In this document: positions 25,978-35,187 of the stretch, piece by piece
How the letters are laid out: each line of letters starts with the position of its first letter
Numbering within the stretch: position 1 is the stretch's first letter
From: an uncultured Lachnospiraceae bacterium
Lineage (GTDB): Bacteria > Bacillota > Clostridia > Lachnospirales > Lachnospiraceae
Direction of reading: 5' to 3'
Assembly: GCA_910587095.1 (NCBI GenBank)
Contig: CAJUMJ010000034.1
Coordinates: 14,270-78,269 of the forward strand
DNA: 64,000 nt
Program-made: the position numbers and the translations under genes
Notes under the pieces: generated by a model
Database searches by the model: none
Told to the model about the DNA's origin: nothing
What the model saw: the letters and a program-made list of their open reading frames with translations, nothing else

Positions 25978-26897
25978 TTCTCACATAAATTCCCTTCCCT
26001 TATATATTGTGCCGCGATTTCAGAATACTCCTTCGCAAACAAATATTGTTTCAACGCGTACTCACCGAATTCTATCCCAATCCTGCTTTTATACTCACAC
26101 CAATTGCTCCACAGCAAGCCGCACGAAGCTATGTAACAATAGCATTTTACTCTTTCGTATAACTGACATTTTCCTTCAAAATACAGGTCGATTACATGGT
26201 CAATATTATCCCTTCCATATCCCGCATAAATACAAAACATCGCGATATCCACATGCGGATCCTGCATCCCCGCGTATTCCCAATCAATCAACTGCACCTT
26301 TGTTTCCTCATTTTCCGACGTAAACAGAAAATTATCCGGCACCGCGTCTATATGCGTTAATATCTTCTCCTTTGGCAGACAATCCACAAAAGGCTTTAAC
26401 TGCCAAACACTGGCCTTCGTTATTTCATAATCCTCATATATAGAGGGCTGTTGTCTTAGCTGTTCATAATATTGAATCTGTCCATAAATATCAAATTCAT
26501 GGGCAACGCCAAGCCGCATTCTATGAAATTCCTTTAATTTGGCAAGGCAAAGCGCTACATCCTCCATATCCATCGGATTACATACCCGTGCGTTATGTAC
26601 ATACTTTGTGATTTTATACCCGTCCTTTGCATTAATATAAATCACATCATCACAAAGCCCTTTTCCCGCAATCGCCCGGTACACCACCTCCTCCTCCGAT
26701 CTTTTGATTAACTGCTCTGTCCCTTCACCCGGAATCCTGATAATGTATTTGTGTCCTTTACAGTCAAAAAAGAACGACCGGTTTGTCATTCCTGCCTTTG
26801 CAATCTCTATATTCGTAATGTCGCAGTCCCAAACGCCAAACACCTTCTTTATTATTTCAACCGCTTCGGCGGGCATCTTCTCTCTGTTCTCATCCAC
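25923..26897 (-). CDS. licA: LicA-like choline kinase
   Basis: 324 residues, APH/choline kinase fold. Catalytic segment ILTHIDAVPDNFLF (~205, Brenner-type HxDxxxxN) and metal-binding VQLIDWEYAGMQDPHVDIAMF (~245), with an N-terminal GMTNRSFFFDCKGHKYIIRIPG phosphate loop. Phosphorylates choline with ATP. GTG start at 26897 with AGGAG seven bases upstream. No LicD-type phosphocholine transferase was recognised in the window; one of the neighbouring phosphotransferases or a gene elsewhere must attach it. Confidence 0.86.
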   Translation of the reverse strand: MDENREKMPAEAVEIIKKVFGVWDCDITNIEIAKAGMTNRSFFFDCKGHKYIIRIPGEGTEQLIKRSEEEVVYRAIAGKGLCDDVIYINAKDGYKITKYVHNARVCNPMDMEDVALCLAKLKEFHRMRLGVAHEFDIYGQIQYYEQLRQQPSIYEDYEITKASVWQLKPFVDCLPKEKILTHIDAVPDNFLFTSENEETKVQLIDWEYAGMQDPHVDIAMFCIYAGYGRDNIDHVIDLYFEGKCQLYERVKCYCYIASCGLLWSNWCEYKSRIGIEFGEYALKQYLFAKEYSEIAAQYIREGNLCEKWNTSEERLSWQREQAAE

Positions 26898-26957
26898 ATT
26901 TATACTCCTGTTTCTATAGCCGGATAATATTTCAGCAATAGTTCATCCGGCTTCCGT

Positions 26958-27881
26958 TCACTGTAGCACATAAATCTCGTTCTCCTGCGTTGTATCCAAA
27001 AGACGGTAGCCCCTTTCTCCCATAAGCTTTCGGATACCGGCTCCTGCATACGACTCCACACAGATGACGTCAATCGGATATTTTCTGTAGTCAAGCCGTG
27101 TCAATAATTCCAAATCCAATCCCTCCGTATCAACGTCAAGTACATTTGGATATGTTTCAAAATTCTCGGCGATAATCGTATTGATCTCCTTCATCGGAAT
27201 CAGCTTACAGTTTTTTTCCATACCTCTGCGTACCGCCACTTCCTCTAAAAACGTATTTAAACCCGGATGCATCGGATCATAATAGTATGTCAGTTTCTCC
27301 CTCGTAAATTCCGAAGCAGCTCCTAAGTTTACAATCTTATTCAATGGGCGGTATTCCCTGGCCAGATTGCACATTTCCGTATTCGGCTCCACCAGTACTC
27401 CCTTTGTGAATCCCTTTTCGTAAAAGAGATATGTGTTATTTCTGACAATCGGATGACAAACACCAATATCCATATATGTAAAATCTTCATATCTGTTTTG
27501 TATATAATCGAATATAATCAAGTCTTCCTGACTGGCCGAGTACGTCGATTTCCGGCCCTCTATATCGAGCAGACGGGCCACAATCGTATCAGCTTTCGGC
27601 AAAAGTGCGGATACCTGCTCTACAATCTCGTCCTCAATGTTCGGGTAAATAACCACAAGTACAGAATCGTTATCCTTTAATTCCGAAACCGCCCCGTCAT
27701 CCTGAACCACAATCCCGTTGATCCTATTGCCTGCGTTTCTGCCAGCCCCGTCTATCATATAGTCAAAGGCCAGCGCTGCCTGATCATGATATGTTTGAAA
27801 TTCAACGCCTGCACCCCATCCGATTATAGTCGAATACCTGTTTCTAAGTTTTTTGTAGTCTTCTTTTTGTAAGTATCTCAT
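26958..27881 (-). CDS. FkbM family methyltransferase with N-terminal Rossmann-like domain
   Basis: About 307 residues. N-terminal part (STIIGWGAGVEFQTYH...DYMIDGA) has the GxGxxx...VDxx pattern of the shared domain in this locus. The FkbM half follows: FTYMDIGVCHPIVRNNTY, VLVEPN, and VLDVDTEGLDLELLTRLDY, where an acidic DTEG replaces the more common DVEG. Expected role: sugar O-methylation in the glycan. The start is uncertain: ATG 27881 or ATG 27893, both close to AAGGG. Confidence 0.82.
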   Translation of the reverse strand: MRYLQKEDYKKLRNRYSTIIGWGAGVEFQTYHDQAALAFDYMIDGAGRNAGNRINGIVVQDDGAVSELKDNDSVLVVIYPNIEDEIVEQVSALLPKADTIVARLLDIEGRKSTYSASQEDLIIFDYIQNRYEDFTYMDIGVCHPIVRNNTYLFYEKGFTKGVLVEPNTEMCNLAREYRPLNKIVNLGAASEFTREKLTYYYDPMHPGLNTFLEEVAVRRGMEKNCKLIPMKEINTIIAENFETYPNVLDVDTEGLDLELLTRLDYRKYPIDVICVESYAGAGIRKLMGERGYRLLDTTQENEIYVLQ

Positions 27882-27918
27882 AGACAAACCCATTCCCTTA
27901 TTTCTATAGACAAGTTGA

Positions 27919-29700
27919 TTACAGACACAGCTTATCCAAATCGCACACTGTAATCTGCCCTTTCACTTTTTCATAATAGTGCCGCTTCTGTTCTATGTTC
28001 TCTATTCTCTCTTCGGTAGCCGCGGAATATAATCTGACCTCTCCGTTTGCAAAAACCCCAAGCTTATATCCATCGGCAAACTCAAACATTTCATAAGCCT
28101 CCAGTCCAGTCTCCTGTCCCATTTTCTGGTACAAGCTTCTAAGCGCCTGGTTATATACCTTTGAGCGCACCAGCTTTACATACTCCGTTTCCGGTCTTAC
28201 AAACTCCCTTTTCTCCATCAATGCCAGCAAAATATTATTAATTGATGCCAGTGAAATGATTCCGCTGTCCACTCCAACTCCATTTTCCGGGGATTTTACA
28301 ATGAGAGGAATCTGTATCCTGTCCTCATGAAACGTATATTCCGTCTCTCCCCATTCCTCCAGCTTCTTTTCCTTAGCAGGCAAAAGATTACCATGATCAG
28401 CGAATAATACCATCCTGCATTTCAATTTTTCCAAAACAGGAGTCAGAACATCATCAATGTACCGTATAGAATCGTCATGCTGTTTTCTGTAATCCCGTCT
28501 CAGTTTGCCGCCGTTTTGGTCGGTATACTCCAAGATAATAACGCTTCCAAAGGTTATCAGCTCATCCTGCGTATAAGGATTCGGGAAAGCAAAATGACTC
28601 TCATATAAAATATGTACATAAAATAAACCATTGTGCTCATCACAGGCATCCATGATAAAATCCCATATTTTCTCCGTGACAGTCTGCGTGGCCGTCGTTA
28701 CGTCAATACAATCCGTATCAATATAAGGTGTTGCATCCGTATAAAAACGGATCCTTCTTCTCTGCTCTTTCGCCTTACCTATAAAAAGACAGTTCTCTTC
28801 CTTTACGGTGCTCTCGTCATAGCATACCAAATTCAAATCCTTGTAGTCGCTGAATGCCGGGATCAGGCTTTCATATGTCGAAGTTGATACGGAATAGGCA
28901 TTGTCGAAAAAAAGCGCCGTTTCATCGATATACTGTTTGAATTTTGGCATGATATTTTGCACGTCTTTTCTGCGAAGGCCGTCCAGACAACACATCAGAA
29001 CGTTGTCTTCCGCAATCTCCTCCGCCGCCTGCAATTCAAGACGGTACACTTTGCCAATATCATCTGCCAGCTCCTTATAAACTGGTTTTCCTGTCAGCGC
29101 AAAAAGTTGTTCCGCATATGTAACTGCCGTCCTGAAATCCTTTTTGCCGACAAATCCCTCCACCAGCTCCCGGCATATCTCCTCTTTCTCCTGTGATGCA
29201 GGCAAATTCAAAAACCTGCGAAGGAGCCTGTTCACCTTATGATAATAGGTATAAGGGCTTCCCTGGGCATAATACTCCCCCGTCAGTTTCATACCTTTCT
29301 GCTCCAATACGGCATACATATCAAGACACTTTATATCAGGGCAAATATTTTTGATATCGTTTATGATCTCATCCCGCCATCTGAATGTGGAAATAATAAC
29401 TCCGTCAATCCCGTTTTCCTGCACCTGCTCCGGCTTAATCACCTGAAAGCCACTGTACTCGGTAGGATTCTGAAATTTATCCACAACAAATTTCACGTTT
29501 CTCATTTCAAACATGAAATCTGTCATCAGGCTTCTCGTATGCATACCGTTACACCAAATGGCCGGCCGTTCACACTGCCTGCAGAACATATCCAGAATTT
29601 CCTTTATGGCAGCATTGATTCCTTCATTATTTTGCTCAATCTGCATATGATATTTGCTGACCAGGTTATCATATTCCCGCTGTAAAACTTCTTTTTTCAT
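27919..29700 (-). CDS. Sulfatase/alkaline-phosphatase-fold protein, cytoplasmic, with N-terminal Rossmann-like domain
   Basis: About 593 residues and no membrane span or signal peptide. From ~225 it shows the sulfatase/LTA-synthase fold: VLMCCLDGLRRKDV (first metal Asp), SVSTSTYESLIPAF (candidate Thr nucleophile), FYVHILYESHFAFPNP and MVLFADHGNLL (metal DHG). Relatives hydrolyse or transfer phospho- or sulfo-groups, but usually outside the cell. The N-terminal part (~35-130) again resembles the Rossmann-like domain: AIWCNGMHTRSLM...KFVVDKFQN. Its place next to the phosphocholine module suggests phosphodiester chemistry on an intermediate; this is inference. ATG 29700 overlaps the upstream stop by one base. 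Confidence 0.75.
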   Translation of the reverse strand: MKKEVLQREYDNLVSKYHMQIEQNNEGINAAIKEILDMFCRQCERPAIWCNGMHTRSLMTDFMFEMRNVKFVVDKFQNPTEYSGFQVIKPEQVQENGIDGVIISTFRWRDEIINDIKNICPDIKCLDMYAVLEQKGMKLTGEYYAQGSPYTYYHKVNRLLRRFLNLPASQEKEEICRELVEGFVGKKDFRTAVTYAEQLFALTGKPVYKELADDIGKVYRLELQAAEEIAEDNVLMCCLDGLRRKDVQNIMPKFKQYIDETALFFDNAYSVSTSTYESLIPAFSDYKDLNLVCYDESTVKEENCLFIGKAKEQRRRIRFYTDATPYIDTDCIDVTTATQTVTEKIWDFIMDACDEHNGLFYVHILYESHFAFPNPYTQDELITFGSVIILEYTDQNGGKLRRDYRKQHDDSIRYIDDVLTPVLEKLKCRMVLFADHGNLLPAKEKKLEEWGETEYTFHEDRIQIPLIVKSPENGVGVDSGIISLASINNILLALMEKREFVRPETEYVKLVRSKVYNQALRSLYQKMGQETGLEAYEMFEFADGYKLGVFANGEVRLYSAATEERIENIEQKRHYYEKVKGQITVCDLDKLCL

Positions 29701-31154
29701 CAATCTCTCCCTCTCACGTCGTCAAGCAACGTCTCCCAATACTGCAAGTGCCTACTCATCTGGCACTTCGGGAAAATTTGCGTATGCGCATTTTGTCCCA
29801 TAGTCCCTATCCTGTCTCTATGGCAGTCCAAAAAGGCTATCCTCTCCGCCAGGGCATCCATGTCTCCTACGCCGACAATATAACCGTTCTCACCGTCCGT
29901 TATATCCTCATGAACTCCCGATGTCTCCGTCACGACAGGAACCGCGCCGTTCGCCATCGCCTCCATGATGGAAATACTTCTTCCCTCATAATCAGAAAGA
30001 CTCAAACAGATATCCTTATCCTTCCAAAAACCGGATATCTCTTTCCTCTCCAATTTCCCAACGAGTTTAACCCTCTCCTCTAAGCCGTTGTCGGCAACAA
30101 ATTCCCTGAGTTTTTTGCTGTAGTCTCCTTCCCCGGCAATCTCAAAGCAATAATGTATACGGCGTGAATCCAGTTTATTCACAAGCGCCGGCACCAGGTC
30201 CATACGCTTCTGTTTTGCGTTTACTCTACCGGCAAACCCCAGCTTTATAGGCTTTGTCTCTTCTGTTGTATATGATCTTTCCAATATTGCATCGCATTCA
30301 ACAGGGCACGTCATATGATCCGTTTTATTTTCCAAAACACCGTGTCTACGAAGCCCCTCCGTGATATCTTTACTCACACCAATAAACAAATCCACATAAG
30401 GCTCCTTCGACGCGTATTGGCGATATAGTTCTTCCTTTCCAAAGTGAATGACCGAAATAATATGTATCTGATCCGGGAAATGCTGTTTTACAAGACAGGC
30501 TGACAAAAATGTCATATAAAACTGTCCCGTAACGACAACACACGGCATCTGACTCATGAGATAGCGGATAATATTTACAATGCTTTCCGGGGCAAACATT
30601 TCGTCATGATGAATCGGAAGCTTTACAACCTTCTCCCTCAACAGATCCGGTATTTCATACGTTCCGCTGTCAGATATAATGTGAATATTTTGCCGTCCTC
30701 TTAAAAGCAATTCCTTACATATGCTTTTCGTCCACGCCTCGATCCCTCCGAGTCCCAAACCGTAATCACATTCAAAAATACATTGAGGGCTTCCTTTTAT
30801 TGTTGTCTCGTTTAGCGCTCCCTGAATATCCGAATCGCTCTGATATATGTCCCAAACCAAATCGAAATACCCAATTTCCCTCTCAAGCCCGATACCGTAC
30901 TCCGTAAAAATTCTTTCCCGGACGGCTCCAGCATCTTCTTCCTTTGCAATCGCTATACATATATACGAAGTATTATCATCTTCCAAAACATCGGGACTTG
31001 AAATCACCGTATTGTAAAAAGGCGTATTCCATTTTTTTTCGTTTGTATCTATAACATGTTTCACATTTATACCATTATTAATTAATAAGATATATATACC
31101 TCTTCCTCTTTGTCCGGAACCATATATGATAATCTCATGATTACTATATTTCAT
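29700..31154 (-). CDS. GT4 glycosyltransferase with N-terminal Rossmann-like domain
   Basis: About 484 residues. N-terminal domain (~1-110): EIIIYGSGQRGRGIYILLINNGINVKHVIDTNEKKW. Then a GT-B/GT4 retaining glycosyltransferase: LGLGGIEAWTKS near the acceptor side, LGFAGRVNAKQKRMDLV (~300) and the donor-binding SLSDYEGRSISIMEAMANGAVPVV with the E-x7-E spacing. It adds a hexose-type residue from an NDP-sugar. ATG 31154 follows a GGGAG site; the frame continues to 31208 without a binding site. Confidence 0.87.
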   Translation of the reverse strand: MKYSNHEIIIYGSGQRGRGIYILLINNGINVKHVIDTNEKKWNTPFYNTVISSPDVLEDDNTSYICIAIAKEEDAGAVRERIFTEYGIGLEREIGYFDLVWDIYQSDSDIQGALNETTIKGSPQCIFECDYGLGLGGIEAWTKSICKELLLRGRQNIHIISDSGTYEIPDLLREKVVKLPIHHDEMFAPESIVNIIRYLMSQMPCVVVTGQFYMTFLSACLVKQHFPDQIHIISVIHFGKEELYRQYASKEPYVDLFIGVSKDITEGLRRHGVLENKTDHMTCPVECDAILERSYTTEETKPIKLGFAGRVNAKQKRMDLVPALVNKLDSRRIHYCFEIAGEGDYSKKLREFVADNGLEERVKLVGKLERKEISGFWKDKDICLSLSDYEGRSISIMEAMANGAVPVVTETSGVHEDITDGENGYIVGVGDMDALAERIAFLDCHRDRIGTMGQNAHTQIFPKCQMSRHLQYWETLLDDVRGRD

Positions 31155-31208
31155 ATTCTCCCACCCACGCAATACCTCTAGCTCCCATCTGCACCTGTAC
31201 CATATCAA

Positions 31209-32354
31209 CTAGCTTATCATTTCAGATATTATATCCGTCAGCCAAAATATCTTCGCATCTACTCTGTCCTGAATATTTTGTTCCACCGCAATCGTATTTT
31301 TTCCTTTTAATACCGCAATAATAAAAACATCCACTTTCTCCAGATCATCTTCCGGTGTTTTCAATACAATATCCGTATCAATATATCTGGCATTCCGGTC
31401 AACAATATAGCTTACTTTCATACCTTCATTTTGTAATTCCGCAAGCAAATGTTTTCCGAAATGCCCATATCCATAAATCGCAACTCTGTATAGCTGCCTC
31501 GTTTTCAGATAATCGCTGATATATCGGTGATTTTCCCTGGCTGTCATCCAGTCGCTCAAAACGCGGAACATCCGCTTGCACTTCTCATTGTCCCGCATTC
31601 TCTTTCTCTGGACATTTTCTGCTGCGCCCGCCAGCATTTCCAGTTCCTGCCCTTTCAGCAGGCCGCATCTTCCCACAATCTCGACAACCTCATTCTCGGA
31701 CTCCGCCATCCTGATACTGTCTGTTGACGTGTTGCTGTAATGAAGCTTATGTTCGAACAAAACCTCATTATTAGCAACAATTTTTTTCCCCTCGCATAAC
31801 ATACAAATCCACAATAACCAATCATCCGCCCCGGTAACGCGCATGATATTTTCCTTCCAGATGTCCGAAATGGAAGCCTTGCGTATCAATACCTGTCCCG
31901 GAGATAAGATCATGCATTGCTCAAAAAGCATGCTCTCCCTCGTGATCACATGCTCCAAAGAACGGTCCACGTCATAATACATATGTCCGTCGTGCATTAC
32001 ATTGCATACCACAGCATCCGCATCCCCGATCAACGCAAGCTGCCTGGTCAGATATTTTTTATGTATTGTATCATCCTGATCTAAAAACAGGACAAAATCT
32101 CCCCTGCAGTAAGATAACCCCCTCACCCTCGCCCCGTGGATTCCTCTGTTTTTGTCCGTTTGAATTACCCGGATATCTGTCAGGATTGATTCCGGCACCG
32201 CACCAATCGGCATATCCGGATCATCATTGACAAACAGAAGTTCTACGTTATAATCTGTCGTCTCTTTAGCCGCTTCTTCCAATTGCCTGATAAGCCCTGG
32301 CATATACATTTGACCATGATAGATCGGAACAATGACGCTCACAAGTTTCTGCAT
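31209..32354 (-). CDS. GT2 glycosyltransferase with C-terminal Rossmann-like domain
   Basis: 381 residues. GT-A/GT2 fold at the N-terminus: VSVIVPIYHGQMYMPGLI, LLFVNDDP, GARVRGLSYCRGDFVLFLDQDD (DxD-like metal site) and ADDWLLWICML. The last ~90 residues are a separate module, YRVAIYGYGHFGKHLLAEL...VSYIVDRNARY, matching the domain seen alone in two small proteins nearby. Good AAGGG site. Adjacent GT4 genes suggest sequential assembly of one repeat unit. Confidence 0.87.
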   Translation of the reverse strand: MQKLVSVIVPIYHGQMYMPGLIRQLEEAAKETTDYNVELLFVNDDPDMPIGAVPESILTDIRVIQTDKNRGIHGARVRGLSYCRGDFVLFLDQDDTIHKKYLTRQLALIGDADAVVCNVMHDGHMYYDVDRSLEHVITRESMLFEQCMILSPGQVLIRKASISDIWKENIMRVTGADDWLLWICMLCEGKKIVANNEVLFEHKLHYSNTSTDSIRMAESENEVVEIVGRCGLLKGQELEMLAGAAENVQRKRMRDNEKCKRMFRVLSDWMTARENHRYISDYLKTRQLYRVAIYGYGHFGKHLLAELQNEGMKVSYIVDRNARYIDTDIVLKTPEDDLEKVDVFIIAVLKGKNTIAVEQNIQDRVDAKIFWLTDIISEMIS

Positions 32355-32367
32355 ATTGAATATCCCT

Positions 32368-33981
32368 TTATATTTTTTCCCGGTATGACTCCAATATTTC
32401 CGTCAATCCAATGATCGGATACGGACATAAGCTTTGAAGCCATTCCCGGATTTTTTCTTCGATAGAAATCGCCGTGACAACAATGGCGTCTACACAAGGC
32501 AGATTCTCATCCGCATTTACCACCGGCACAATTTTATCAATCGTCTGAGGCTCTTTATCCATTACATACGCAATTTCAATGCCTGCCTCCTCCAATTCAT
32601 CATATAAATCGCAACCCAAAAACCCCATTCCGTAAACCGCAATTTTTTCTGCCCCTCTTTGCGTGAAAAAGTCGGCCAGCGTATATCCCTGCTGCTTAAT
32701 CCTAAGCCACAGTTCCGTATACTTGAACATCGTTTCAAACTTTTTTTCCTCTGTGCCGGTTGGCTTTTCCTCCGTATGCCTTAGGCTCTCATAACGCCTT
32801 TTCATCCTTTGCCGCAGCGTACGTCGTTCCTTCTGCTCTTCTGTCTTATAGCCGCCCACAACGGCATCATACAGCTCTTCCACTTGCATCGCATACTTTT
32901 CGAGATGAAACGTCCTTTTTACAAGCTCCCTGGCCAACCGGCTTTTCCCGATCTTCTCCTGCGGCTTCGCGCACATCACATCGTACATTACTTGCGCAAG
33001 ATTTTTATAATCTCCCTGTCGATATAAATATCCTCTTTCCCCGTCTTCTCCAAGGATCTCCAAGGTCCCACCTGTATCGGCGCCTATCACGATATTTCCC
33101 GAAAGTATCGCCTCAATCGTTGTCCGTCCAAGCGCTTCCATCTTAGAACAGGTAAGCGAATACGTATGCTCTTCCCTTAAGCTGGAAAGATTATCACGAA
33201 ACGGCCGTACAAAAATATTCCGATCCAAGCCTTTTTGCATGATATATTTTTTCATAGACCATATGGTTTTCTGATCCCCGTTTCCGACAATGGTTAACCG
33301 TATATCATCCACTCCGCGGCTCACTAGCATTTCCGCCGCCCGAACCGCGTCCCATTGGCCCTTACCGTCATTGATAATACCTGCCAGCAAAAAAGTATGC
33401 CCCCTGTCGCGGTACACCTCTTCACGAAGATATTGCTCCAAATCCAAACCGTCATAAACGCGCACGGTAGAAATCCCGAATTTCCGTTCGTAAATCTTCT
33501 TCACACAATCGGATATCGCAATAAATTCTTCCGTGCATTTCAATAATTCGCGTTTGAAATCACGGTCCGGAAACTCACAATCGAAATGCTCCTCCAATAA
33601 TTCCCGCAAATGCCAGACGTGGGGTTTATTCGCCAGCACTGCCGCTATCGCCCCCACATTGCTGATACTGGAATTTGTATGTATCAAATCAACCTTTTCT
33701 TCATCAATAACAGGCAACAATCGTAAGGCAGCCTCGTAATCCCCCTTAAAAACAGAATCGTCAAGCCGCGGGCTGCCAGTTCCGATTTTACAAAATTTGA
33801 CTTTAAACGGAATAATATAGTATTGTATTTTTAATTGTTTCAGCCGTTCCTCCGTCAGTCCTTTCCCCGGAATAATAACAACAGGTCTGACTCGATCCGC
33901 CATCTCCCTGAGCATATCCAATAAAGCCCAGGCTGATCCTCCCATAAAGACATCTGTCAGCACATACATAATCGTCTTCAA
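32368..33981 (-). CDS. GT4 glycosyltransferase with C-terminal Rossmann-like domain
   Basis: 537 residues. N-terminal GT-B part with MYVLTDVFMGGSAWALLDML, HTNSSISNVGAIAA, LLAGIINDGKGQWDAVRA and donor-site SKMEALGRTTIEAILSGNIVIGADTGG. A charged linker (~380-415) leads to a C-terminal domain WLRIKQQGYTLADFF...KIAVYGMGFLGCDLYDEL...YVMDKEPQT...CVDAIVVTAIS that is closely similar to the small proteins at 39350 and 41696, which links those to glycosyl transfer. The start may be TTG 33981 (AGG upstream) or ATG 33969. Confidence 0.86.
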   Translation of the reverse strand: MKTIMYVLTDVFMGGSAWALLDMLREMADRVRPVVIIPGKGLTEERLKQLKIQYYIIPFKVKFCKIGTGSPRLDDSVFKGDYEAALRLLPVIDEEKVDLIHTNSSISNVGAIAAVLANKPHVWHLRELLEEHFDCEFPDRDFKRELLKCTEEFIAISDCVKKIYERKFGISTVRVYDGLDLEQYLREEVYRDRGHTFLLAGIINDGKGQWDAVRAAEMLVSRGVDDIRLTIVGNGDQKTIWSMKKYIMQKGLDRNIFVRPFRDNLSSLREEHTYSLTCSKMEALGRTTIEAILSGNIVIGADTGGTLEILGEDGERGYLYRQGDYKNLAQVMYDVMCAKPQEKIGKSRLARELVKRTFHLEKYAMQVEELYDAVVGGYKTEEQKERRTLRQRMKRRYESLRHTEEKPTGTEEKKFETMFKYTELWLRIKQQGYTLADFFTQRGAEKIAVYGMGFLGCDLYDELEEAGIEIAYVMDKEPQTIDKIVPVVNADENLPCVDAIVVTAISIEEKIREWLQSLCPYPIIGLTEILESYREKI

Positions 33982-33999
33982 TACAATACCTGCCCTTTC

Positions 34000-35172
34000 C
34001 TAATTCGTCCTTTCTATCACTTGCTCGTAAAATCTAAGCAGCTGTTTCACCACAACTTCAGGACGCAGCCGCTCGATTCTCTCATGCGCCTTTTTCTCCA
34101 TCTTCTCTCTGTCTTTGGCAGACATCCGCACCACTTTCTCCATCTTATCCAATAAATCTTGCGAATCCCCTATTTTACACAGCAGGCCGCTTACGTTGTT
34201 TTGGATCAGCTGTTCAAAGCTCGCACCGTCTGTTCCGATTACAATTTTTGAAAAATACATCGCTTCAATACAGGCATTTGATAAATTTTCCATAATCGAA
34301 GGCAAAACGACAAAATCTGAATTACGAATCACCGGATACAGCTGTTCATGCGGCAGTTCACCCAAAAATATAACTTTATCCTTATAATCCCCTGCCGCCA
34401 TAGATAAAATTTTAGCGGCGCTTGTCCCCTTGATATCCAGGGAACGTCCCGCAAACACCCAAACATATGCCGGGTTATCTTTTAAAAAACGCTGAATGAT
34501 TTCTGCAATTACCAAAATACCTTTTTCGTAATACAAATTCCCAAAGAACAACACGTATTTTTTGTCTGACAGCTGTTGCCGCATAATCCGGTCGTCATAT
34601 CGTTTCACATCATTGATGAATGGAGATTCTATGATATGAACCTTTTTGCGAAAATCCTTTTCATATGCCTTCGCCGTAATTTCACTGGGTGCAAACACCG
34701 CGTTGCAGCGTTTTCCCGCTGCAATCTCGAAAAAAGACATCGTTTTGACTGTTTTTTCGCTTAACGTTTCAAAAGTCGGGTAAGCTTTTTTGGCATAAGA
34801 CGACAACCGCATAACAGACGGGATTTTACCGGTATACAGAAGCGACTGGGCAAAAAGAGAAGTAAATTGAATCACATCGATCTTCCTACTCTTTGCTATT
34901 TCCTTTATTTTTCGGTTAATACGTCTGCTGGAACGGATATTGTTCACAATCACATTGATTTCTTTATATGCACTGTTATAATAGTGCATTACGACTTCCC
35001 AAACCTCTATCCCATCCATATACCTGTGTGCCGTTCTGTTTCCGCACGTCACGATAATGACTTCATTTCCGCTTTTTTGCAGCGCGCATGCGACTCTGTA
35101 CAGATAATTGGGAAAACCGGTTTTGGGCTTTCCGTATTCTACAAACTCATTAGCGGTCAGTATGATTCTCAT
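34000..35172 (-). CDS. GT4 glycosyltransferase
   Basis: 390 residues with the GT-B layout: GKPKTGFPNYLYRVACALQKSGNEVIIVT at the acceptor end, VLFFGNLYYEKGILVIAEII (~205), VWVFAGRS and donor-binding VLPSIMENLSNACIEAMYFSKIVIGTDGASFEQLIQ. It lacks the extra Rossmann-like domain of its neighbours. GGGAG site before the ATG. Transfers one sugar in the glycan repeat; donor unknown. Confidence 0.87.
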   Translation of the reverse strand: MRIILTANEFVEYGKPKTGFPNYLYRVACALQKSGNEVIIVTCGNRTAHRYMDGIEVWEVVMHYYNSAYKEINVIVNNIRSSRRINRKIKEIAKSRKIDVIQFTSLFAQSLLYTGKIPSVMRLSSYAKKAYPTFETLSEKTVKTMSFFEIAAGKRCNAVFAPSEITAKAYEKDFRKKVHIIESPFINDVKRYDDRIMRQQLSDKKYVLFFGNLYYEKGILVIAEIIQRFLKDNPAYVWVFAGRSLDIKGTSAAKILSMAAGDYKDKVIFLGELPHEQLYPVIRNSDFVVLPSIMENLSNACIEAMYFSKIVIGTDGASFEQLIQNNVSGLLCKIGDSQDLLDKMEKVVRMSAKDREKMEKKAHERIERLRPEVVVKQLLRFYEQVIERTN

Positions 35173-35187
35173 AATAATCTCCCAGTC

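Noticed and set aside
32368..33981. Possible frameshift between the GT domain and the C-terminal domain
   Set aside because: The frame is continuous through a charged linker, and the same domain is fused to other transferases here.
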